From a bacterium (lineage in GTDB: Bacteria > SZUA-182 > SZUA-191): DNA of 5,142 nt. The stretch lies in the NCBI GenBank assembly GCA_003230535.1, contig QIEW01000471.1, forward strand, positions 1 to 5,142, read 5' to 3'. Each line of letters opens with the position of its first letter. The first letter of the stretch is position 1. Positions 1 to 4,270 of this stretch are shown in pieces. The position numbers were made by a program, and so were the translations under genes. The notes under the pieces were generated by a model. That model was given only the letters and a program-made list of their open reading frames with translations. It did no database searches and had not been told where the DNA came from.

Positions 1-29
1 CCTTCCCGAAATGAATCCGCTGTTATCAC

Positions 30-72
30 GACATGGATCTGTTTCGGGAGGGACTCCCGAAACACGAGTGTC
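30..72. repeat. Strong palindromic hairpin in the upstream intergenic region
   Basis: An 11-bp perfect inverted repeat (TGTTTCGGGAG at 40-50, CTCCCGAAACA at 54-64) encloses a 3-nt loop. A further 4-bp outer pairing (GACA 30-33 with TGTC 69-72) is separated by a small internal loop. No T-run follows on either strand, so a classical intrinsic terminator is not supported. A related half-site, CCCGAAA, occurs at 5-11 and could be the end of a similar unit cut by the window edge. It is probably a REP-like interspersed palindrome, but it could also be the 3' end structure of an unseen upstream transcript. Confidence 0.6.
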
Positions 73-183
73 CAATATTCTTGCAATTCATGGATGTTGT
101 TGGCGTTAGTCCTCTTTCTTGCAGGGCGGATTACGAGGTCTGAATATACTGTTTTAGGATATAATTCCATAATGTTTTTCTGT
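65..183. other. Intergenic stretch with no recognisable gene
   Basis: No open frame with recognisable protein similarity is visible on either strand in this AT-leaning stretch between the first hairpin and the hairpin pair. The only notable motif is a perfect TATAAT at 160-165, listed separately. The end of a neighbouring gene could lie just left of the window. Confidence 0.5.
138..165 (+). promoter_or_regulatory. Possible sigma-70 type promoter (perfect -10, weak -35)
   Basis: TATAAT at 160-165 matches the -10 consensus exactly. The best -35 candidate at a normal distance is GTCTGA (138-143, 16-nt spacer), a poor match, and there is no TG-extended -10. If used, transcription would begin near 172 and the leader would contain both hairpins at 184-245 and the 298-408 element. 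A -10 box alone in AT-rich DNA is weak evidence. Confidence 0.25.
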
Positions 184-210
184 GGTGTCAGATTCAGGAA
201 ATCTGACACC
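184..210. repeat. Perfect 11-bp hairpin, first of a pair
   Basis: GGTGTCAGATT (184-194) is the exact reverse complement of AATCTGACACC (200-210), with a 5-nt loop (195-199). No T-run follows on the + strand. It shares the arm core GTCAG/CTGAC with the next hairpin, 9 nt downstream. It is probably an interspersed palindromic (REP-like) element or a structured leader. Confidence 0.7.
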
Positions 211-219
211 TCCTAACCC

Positions 220-245
220 GCAGTCAGGTCTGAGGACCTGACTGC
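220..245. repeat. Perfect 11-bp hairpin, second of a pair
   Basis: GCAGTCAGGTC (220-230) pairs perfectly with GACCTGACTGC (235-245) around a TGAG loop. A run of seven A follows at 248-254. Read on the minus strand, the T-run therefore precedes the stem, so this is not a canonical terminator in either direction. GTCAG/CTGAC sits at the same position in the stem as in the preceding hairpin, while the adjoining pairs differ but remain paired. Confidence 0.7.
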
Positions 246-297
246 ACAAAAAAACCGCAAACGGTACTTTAAAATGTTTCTAAGTCCCTTAGCGCCA

Positions 298-408
298 AAT
301 ACAGCTACTTACAAAATAACGGTCAAAAAACAAAATGGCTCATACAAATTACCGAAAACTCCCGCTATGGAAGCGACCAACTCCGAGCGTGTTTATGATC
401 CCGAATTA
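298..408 (+). promoter_or_regulatory. Leader/regulatory element, copy A of a ~110 bp direct repeat
   Basis: This stretch aligns with 3274-3382. By hand I count 95 identical columns of 111, including a perfect 41-bp core (341-381 = 3316-3356) and a perfect 19-bp block (318-336 = 3294-3312). Each copy ends a short distance before a gene start (418 and 3407). A weak promoter-like pair is positionally conserved in both copies: here CTTACA (308-313), 17 nt, then CAAAAT (331-336). Inside the core, CGCT (363-366) can pair with AGCG (372-375). The longer stem seen in copy B is disrupted here by changes at 382-384. The element may be a shared promoter/leader or a small mobile cassette. Confidence 0.6.
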
Positions 409-417
409 AATAATACA

Positions 418-1296
418 ATGGACAACTTTTCTCTTGAAGTTGGATATATCGCGCCGATCTTAGTTGTCGGGGGGTTCTGTCTTCTATTGTTTTTAGAGGT
501 TCGGTTTCCGCTCCGGCAACGAAAACAACCCTTGATAAGCCGTATTCTCACCAACCTATGTCTTTCGGGATTAGTCTTCGCGATGGGGACATATCTCGTA
601 AACCCCGCCGCATCCAACCTTATTAAATGGACGGCTGGTCAAACTTTTGGTCTGTTATATATAGTGCCGCTTCCTTACAGCGGTCAATTTATTGCGGGCT
701 TCCTGTTAATGGATCTTACCTTTTACTATTGGCATCGGGCAAACCATGTATTTCCCCTGTTCCGGCGTTTCCATAATATCCATCACATTGACCCTGACCT
801 GGATGTGACCACCTCATTTCGGTTTCACTTGGTGGAAATAGCTTACTCTACCGGTTTTCGGGCGCTACAGGTAATTCTCATAGGAGTTACCCCCGCGCTT
901 TACGGCTTCTATGAGTTGATTTTCCAATGCAGTACGATTTTTCATCATAGCAATGTGCGTCTGCCTATTCGTTTCGAGCGTTTACTGAATAAAGTTTTTG
1001 TCACGCCTCGCATGCACGGCATCCATCATTCCAGGGTAAGGGGGGAGATGAATTCCAACTATTCGGTTGTTTTCCGGTGGTGGGACATAATTCATAAGAG
1101 CTTGCGGCTCAATGTGCCGCAGTTGGAAATTGATATCGGCGTGAGCGGCTATCAAAAACAAGAAGACAACCGGTTATGGAATTTGCTCTGTCTACCTTTT
1201 AGGAGGCATAGGAAATCCAGGGATTTGCCGGAAGGGGTACCCCCCTTGAGAGGGCGGAGTATCAGCGCGGATAACGCCGGTTTCATGTTGGAGTGA
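418..1296 (+). CDS. Fatty acid hydroxylase / sterol desaturase family membrane protein
   Basis: Predicted di-iron, membrane-bound oxygenase of the fatty acid hydroxylase superfamily (PF04116 type), which hydroxylates or desaturates lipid-like substrates; its own substrate is unknown. In the 292-aa product the expected His boxes are all visible: HRANH (106-110), HNIHH (119-123), HHSN (176-179) and HGIHH (200-204). Hydrophobic segments precede and separate them (about residues 8-30, 42-63, 81-104 and 150-172). I chose the ATG at 418. The same frame is open from an ATG at 274, but those 48 extra codons coincide with the repeat that lies non-coding before the 3407 gene. Neither start has a clear ribosome binding site. 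The conserved part ends near PFRRHRK; the last ~25 residues look like an extension. It is first in a four-gene operon, 7 nt before arsS. Confidence 0.85.
   Translation: MDNFSLEVGYIAPILVVGGFCLLLFLEVRFPLRQRKQPLISRILTNLCLSGLVFAMGTYLVNPAASNLIKWTAGQTFGLLYIVPLPYSGQFIAGFLLMDLTFYYWHRANHVFPLFRRFHNIHHIDPDLDVTTSFRFHLVEIAYSTGFRALQVILIGVTPALYGFYELIFQCSTIFHHSNVRLPIRFERLLNKVFVTPRMHGIHHSRVRGEMNSNYSVVFRWWDIIHKSLRLNVPQLEIDIGVSGYQKQEDNRLWNLLCLPFRRHRKSRDLPEGVPPLRGRSISADNAGFMLE
1213..1247 (+). repeat. Two small inverted repeats inside the 3' end of the hydroxylase gene
   Basis: AAATCC (1213-1218) pairs with GGATTT (1221-1226), and AAGGGG (1232-1237) pairs with CCCCTT (1242-1247). They underlie the tail of the hydroxylase after its last family-like segment. 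Short stems of this kind resemble degraded intergenic palindromes, so the C-terminal extension may be repeat-derived. The stems are only 6 bp each and could be chance. Confidence 0.3.
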
Positions 1297-1303
1297 TACA
1301 TTT

Positions 1304-2257
1304 ATGAACAATTTTGAAAAACAGCTGCAAAGCATTACCGGAGGCAAGTTACACAGTCTCCACATTAAAACCCTCCAGGTTAACCTGGGGGCTCGTTGTA
1401 ACCAGGAGTGCGTGCACTGCCATATCATGGCGTCGCCGCGCCGGACCGAGATCATGGAGTGGGCCACGATGGAATTAGTATTGGAGGCGGCCAGGCGGGC
1501 AGAGTGTCAGTTGGTGGACTTAACCGGCGGGGCGCCCGAATTAAACCCCAACTTCCGCCGTTTTGTAAAGTCCCTGCGCGATGACGATTACCCCGTGCAG
1601 ATACGTACTAATCTTACGGCGCTCTTAGAACCGGGTCTGGAAGACCTGCCTCAATTCTTCCAAAAACATAGGATTAACCTGGTGGCTTCCCTGCCGTGCT
1701 ACCTGGAAAATAATGTTCGGGCCCAGCGGGGCGAGGGAGTCTACGAAAAGAGTATCGAGGTCCTAAAGCGGCTGAATGCTTTAGGCTATGGTTTTGAGCC
1801 CCATCTGCCGCTGAACCTGATTTACAATCCAGGGGGACCTTACTTACCCCCCGATCAATCAGCTTTGGAAGAAGACTATCGACGCGCCCTTAGCGAAAAA
1901 TTCGGCATCACTTTCTCGCGCCTGTTGACTATCAGTAACATGCCGATTGGACGCTTCAAGTCCAGGCTCCGGCGGGACAATAAAGAACAGAATTATCTTA
2001 TGCTTCTCAAGTCTTCATTCAACCCGCTGACAATTGAAGAATTAATGTGCAGACATCAGATCAGCATCGGATGGGACGGCAGCTTATATGATTGTGATTT
2101 TAACCTGGCGCTCGGCTATCCGATAGACCATGGCGCCCCGGATCACATAAAAAGCTTTGATCCTTGCTTACTGGAAAAACGCAGGATCGTCACCAATGAC
2201 TATTGTTTCGGCTGCACTGCCGGATGCGGTTCCTCCTGCGGCGGCGCGCTGGTATGA
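1304..2257 (+). CDS. arsS: Arsenosugar biosynthesis radical SAM protein ArsS
   Basis: A 317-aa radical SAM enzyme with a Cys-rich C-terminal domain (TIGR04167/DUF3641 type). Characterised ArsS enzymes use SAM to attach a 5'-deoxyadenosyl group to dimethylarsenite, making the arsenosugar precursor. The CNQECVHC motif (Cys32, Cys36, Cys39) binds the [4Fe-4S] cluster, and TGGAPELNP (74-82) is the SAM-binding GGxPE-like motif. The C-terminal part has the diagnostic MCR (248-250), WDGSLYDCDFN (257-267) and CFGCTAGCGSSCGGAL (301-316), with cysteines at 249, 264, 288, 301, 304, 308 and 312 that may hold a further cluster. GGAG at 1290-1293 is a ribosome binding site 10 nt before the ATG. Some family members are selenoproteins; this copy has Cys throughout, and the in-frame TGA at 2255-2257 reads as a true stop. 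Length and motifs are complete. Confidence 0.93.
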   Translation: MNNFEKQLQSITGGKLHSLHIKTLQVNLGARCNQECVHCHIMASPRRTEIMEWATMELVLEAARRAECQLVDLTGGAPELNPNFRRFVKSLRDDDYPVQIRTNLTALLEPGLEDLPQFFQKHRINLVASLPCYLENNVRAQRGEGVYEKSIEVLKRLNALGYGFEPHLPLNLIYNPGGPYLPPDQSALEEDYRRALSEKFGITFSRLLTISNMPIGRFKSRLRRDNKEQNYLMLLKSSFNPLTIEELMCRHQISIGWDGSLYDCDFNLALGYPIDHGAPDHIKSFDPCLLEKRRIVTNDYCFGCTAGCGSSCGGALV

Positions 2258-2264
2258 GAGAGCT

Positions 2265-2456
2265 TTGATATTACAGTCGATAATAACCTGTCCTCACTGC
2301 GGTTTCCAAAAGGGGGAAACTATGCCTACTGACGCTTGTCAGTTTTTCTACCAATGCCGGAATTGTAAAACACTTTTGAAACCCAGGGAAGGAAACTGCT
2401 GTGTTTTTTGCTCTTACGGCAGCGTAAGATGTCCTCCAAAACAAGAAGGGATGTAG
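2265..2456 (+). CDS. GDCCVxC domain-containing small Cys-rich protein
   Basis: A 63-aa protein with two paired-cysteine knuckles (CPHC at 9-12, CRNC at 31-34), the family block MPTDACQFFY (20-29) and the signature GNCCVFCSYGSV (43-54), then RCPP. This is the GDCCVxC (seleno)protein family, often found beside mercury or arsenic genes; its biochemical role is not established, though a metal-binding or thiol-redox function is likely. Cysteines fill all the expected positions and no in-frame TGA occurs, so it is a Cys form. The signature Asp is Asn here. The start is inferred as TTG at 2265, because family members begin a few residues before the first CPHC and no ATG or GTG fits. The first internal ATG (2322) would remove the first knuckle. 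GAGAG just upstream may serve as a weak ribosome binding site. It lies 7 nt after arsS and 4 nt before the next gene. Confidence 0.85.
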   Translation: MILQSIITCPHCGFQKGETMPTDACQFFYQCRNCKTLLKPREGNCCVFCSYGSVRCPPKQEGM

Positions 2457-2460
2457 AGAG

Positions 2461-3213
2461 ATGGCCGCCGAAAAAGATCGCCGGGCAGATATGGCGGATA
2501 AAAACGATATCGATCAGGATGAACCCGCAAACCAACAAGGCAAACCGCCCGGCTGGTGGCGTCCTGTCGTCCTCATCGCCGCTATTGTTGTTGTCATCAT
2601 TCTGGCCTGGGTATTCGGGCTGGGCGAGCGTCTGGGAGATTTACGGGAGTGGATCGGCTCCCTGGGAGCCTGGGGGTCGCTGGTTTTTGTGTTCCTCTAT
2701 GCGGCGGCGGTGGTAGCCGCGCTTCCTGGTTCGGCGCTTACCGTAGCCGCCGGAGCGCTCTTCGGATCGGTACTTGGGGTGATACTGGTAAGCATATCCT
2801 CCACCGTTGGGGCCGCCTTGGCCTTTTTAATCGCCCGTTATTTTGCCCGTGAGTCGGCTGCCCGCTGGCTCTCCAGGAATGAAAAATTTCACCGGCTCGA
2901 TAAACTCACCGAGGAGCATGGGGCGATTATCGTCGCTCTTACCAGGTTGGTGCCTATTTTCCCGTTCAATCTGCTTAATTACGGCTTCGGACTTACGCGG
3001 GTACCCTTTTGGACTTATGTCATCTGGTCGTGGCTTTGTATGCTGCCGGCGACGGTTTTGTATGTGGTGGGAGCGGATGCTTTTACTAAAGGTATTGCCC
3101 AAGGGGAGGTCCCTTGGGGACTAATCGTAGTATTAGCAGGCGCGGGTATTATACTGGCGTTCTTAGTTCGTTATGCCCGGGGGAAGTTACAGGATAAAGA
3201 AAAGAAAACCTAG
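2461..3213 (+). CDS. TVP38/TMEM64 family (VTT / SNARE-associated, DedA-like) membrane protein
   Basis: A 250-aa integral inner-membrane protein. A polar, charged N-terminus (1-33) is followed by hydrophobic segments at about 35-53, 72-88, 92-110, 112-127, 155-178, 184-205 and 218-237, then a basic tail. The VTT-domain hallmarks are present: LPGSALTVAAGALFG (88-102), and TRLVPIFPFN (161-170) followed by LNYGFGLT (172-179). DedA/TVP38 relatives are linked to lipid or small-solute movement across membranes, and the family is a common neighbour of ArsS and MerA-like genes; its substrate here is unknown. The ATG at 2461 has AAGGG (2446-2450) at suitable spacing; an in-frame ATG at 2491 lacks a ribosome binding site. 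It is the last gene of the first operon. Confidence 0.88.
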   Translation: MAAEKDRRADMADKNDIDQDEPANQQGKPPGWWRPVVLIAAIVVVIILAWVFGLGERLGDLREWIGSLGAWGSLVFVFLYAAAVVAALPGSALTVAAGALFGSVLGVILVSISSTVGAALAFLIARYFARESAARWLSRNEKFHRLDKLTEEHGAIIVALTRLVPIFPFNLLNYGFGLTRVPFWTYVIWSWLCMLPATVLYVVGADAFTKGIAQGEVPWGLIVVLAGAGIILAFLVRYARGKLQDKEKKT

Positions 3214-3273
3214 AGCGCCACTGCCAGCCCGGATTATTCATAAATCCACGGTAAACATGGATGATGTTATTTT
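3214..3273. other. Spacer between the two transcription units, no clear terminator
   Basis: No gene is visible. The only fold is a weak 5-bp stem (GGATT/AATCC within about 3231-3247) with no following T-run. I see no convincing intrinsic terminator after the TVP38 gene, so read-through into the next unit is possible. Confidence 0.4.
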
Positions 3274-3285
3274 AATACATGTATT
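3274..3285. promoter_or_regulatory. 12-bp perfect palindrome, possible operator
   Basis: AATACATGTATT is its own reverse complement. It overlaps a candidate -35 box (TTTACA 3284-3289, 17-nt spacer to CAAAAT 3307-3312), a position where a repressor could act. The corresponding stretch in copy A (AATACAGCTACT at 298-309) keeps the left half but is not a perfect palindrome. The site is short and AT-rich, so chance is possible. Confidence 0.3.
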
Positions 3286-3382
3286 TACAAGACAACGGTC
3301 AAAAAACAAAATTTTCATACAAATTACCGAAAACTCCCGCTATGGAAGCGACCAACGGGAGCGTATTATAAATCCCGAATTA
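3274..3382 (+). promoter_or_regulatory. Leader/regulatory element, copy B of a ~110 bp direct repeat
   Basis: This is the second copy of the element at 298-408, here entirely in the spacer before the MerA-like gene. It holds a candidate promoter (TTTACA 3284-3289, 17 nt, CAAAAT 3307-3312), a stem CTCCCG (3334-3339) / CGGGAG (3356-3361), and an alternative inner stem CGCT/AGCG (3338-3341 / 3347-3350). The two stems share bases 3338-3339 and so compete, as regulatory RNAs often do, although I recognise no known riboswitch class. The outer stem exists only in this copy. Confidence 0.6.
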
Positions 3383-3398
3383 TTCGGGCCAAGGAGGT
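3374..3398 (+). promoter_or_regulatory. Hairpin directly in front of a near-perfect ribosome binding site
   Basis: CCCGAAT (3374-3380) and ATTCGGG (3382-3388) form a small stem, realistically five pairs with a 5-nt loop. It sits 2 nt before AAGGAGGT (3391-3398), a near-perfect Shine-Dalgarno sequence 8 nt before the ATG at 3407. This fixes the start of the downstream gene. Copy A retains the left arm only (CCCGAAT at 401-407) and has no comparable ribosome binding site. Confidence 0.6.
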
Positions 3399-3406
3399 AA
3401 TCTGCC

Positions 3407-4270
3407 ATGAATAATGCAGTGAAAGTTTTACCGGAAGATGAGCATAATTCTCAACTTCTTTCCAATGTTCACCCGAAGGATTGGAAGAACCCTGATCCTG
3501 CTCCGCAGTATAACCTGGTGGTTATTGGAGCCGGACCGGCGGGGCTGGTAACGGCGGCCGGCGCCGCCGGATTGGGAGCAAAGGTGGCCTTAGTGGAGCG
3601 GCGCCTGGTGGGGGGGGACTGCCTGAATGTCGGCTGCGTACCTTCTAAATGTATAATTCGTTCTTCCCGTGTGGTTCATGAGATCCGCAAGGCCAGGGAG
3701 TTCGGCATTCTTCTCAACGGCGATAACGTGAAAGTCGATTTTTCGGCCGTTATGGAGCGTATGCGGCGTTTGAGGGCTCAAATCAGCCGTCACGACTCTG
3801 TCAAACGGTTTCAGGAGTTAGGAATAGATATATTCCTGGGAAACGGGTCATTCTCCGGGCCGGAAACCCTGGAAGTAGACGGGAAAACACTGCATTTCCA
3901 AAAAGCGGTCATCAGCGCTGGCGCCCGGGCGGCTCAGCCCAATATTGAAGGTCTAGCTGAAGCCGGTTACCTAACCAACGAAACGGTCTTCAATCTCACT
4001 GAACGTCCGCCTAGATTGGCGGTTATAGGCGCCGGGCCTTTGGGGTGTGAGTTGGCCCAGGCATTTTGCCGACTGGGCTGTGAAGTGACCCTTCTTCATA
4101 AATATTCGCGTATTATGAATAAGGAAGACGCTGATGCCGCCGAGATCATCCAGCAGCAACTTGTCAGAGACGGTCTGCACCTGGAGTTGGAATATAAACC
4201 ACAGCGGGTGGTTAAAAACAAGAGCGGAAAAATAATTTACTTTGAAAAAAATGGTCGGGAACATCGATGA
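3407..4270 (+). CDS. N-terminal part of MerA-like oxidoreductase (FAD and NAD(P) domains)
   Basis: 287 codons starting at an ATG with a strong Shine-Dalgarno. After a ~34-residue leader typical of this subgroup (DEHNSQLLSNVHPKDW, 11-26), GAGPAG (41-46) is the FAD-binding Rossmann motif. GGDCLNVGCVPSK (69-81) carries the redox-active Cys72-Cys77 pair, and GAGPLG (208-213) starts the NAD(P)-binding domain. The family-like sequence runs to about GRE (283-285), then the frame ends at TGA 4268-4270. This TGA is unlikely to be selenocysteine, because the continuation is in another frame. If translated alone, the product lacks the dimerisation interface and would probably be inactive. Confidence 0.75.
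   Translation: MNNAVKVLPEDEHNSQLLSNVHPKDWKNPDPAPQYNLVVIGAGPAGLVTAAGAAGLGAKVALVERRLVGGDCLNVGCVPSKCIIRSSRVVHEIRKAREFGILLNGDNVKVDFSAVMERMRRLRAQISRHDSVKRFQELGIDIFLGNGSFSGPETLEVDGKTLHFQKAVISAGARAAQPNIEGLAEAGYLTNETVFNLTERPPRLAVIGAGPLGCELAQAFCRLGCEVTLLHKYSRIMNKEDADAAEIIQQQLVRDGLHLELEYKPQRVVKNKSGKIIYFEKNGREHR
4241..4270 (+). other. Frameshift site with an A7 run
   Basis: Seven A residues (4245-4251) lie where frame 1 reads GAA-AAA-AAT. Frame 1 stays family-like through GGT-CGG-GAA (4253-4261) and stops at 4268-4270. The other frame becomes family-like from GAT-GAA-ATT (4266-4274). Loss of one A, or gain of two, would join them. The A run suits polymerase slippage or a sequencing error. A classical -1 ribosomal slip would give the wrong frame, because +1 is needed. 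Confidence 0.75.

Noticed and set aside
220-254. Intrinsic terminator from the second hairpin and the adjoining A-run
   Set aside because: On the + strand the stem is followed by A, not T. On the minus strand the T-run comes before the stem, so neither orientation fits.
2255-2257. TGA at the end of arsS as a selenocysteine codon, since some family members are selenoproteins
   Set aside because: The family Cys cluster is already complete with Cys, read-through residues are not family-like, and the next gene starts 7 nt later.
3330-3361. Minus-strand terminator from the CTCCCG/CGGGAG stem followed by TTTT
   Set aside because: The loop is 16 nt, the T-run is short, there is no minus-strand gene to terminate, and the stem is absent in copy A.
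3279-3371. A 30-codon ORF within copy B, sharing the peptide SYKLPKTPAMEATN with the frame in copy A
   Set aside because: The 41-bp core is identical at every base including third positions, so there is no sign of coding selection. The frame upstream of the core differs between copies because of an indel, and no ribosome binding site is seen.
4268-4270. TGA inside the oxidoreductase as a selenocysteine codon
   Set aside because: The continuation in the same frame is not family-like; the C-terminal half lies in a different frame, so a frameshift explains the break.
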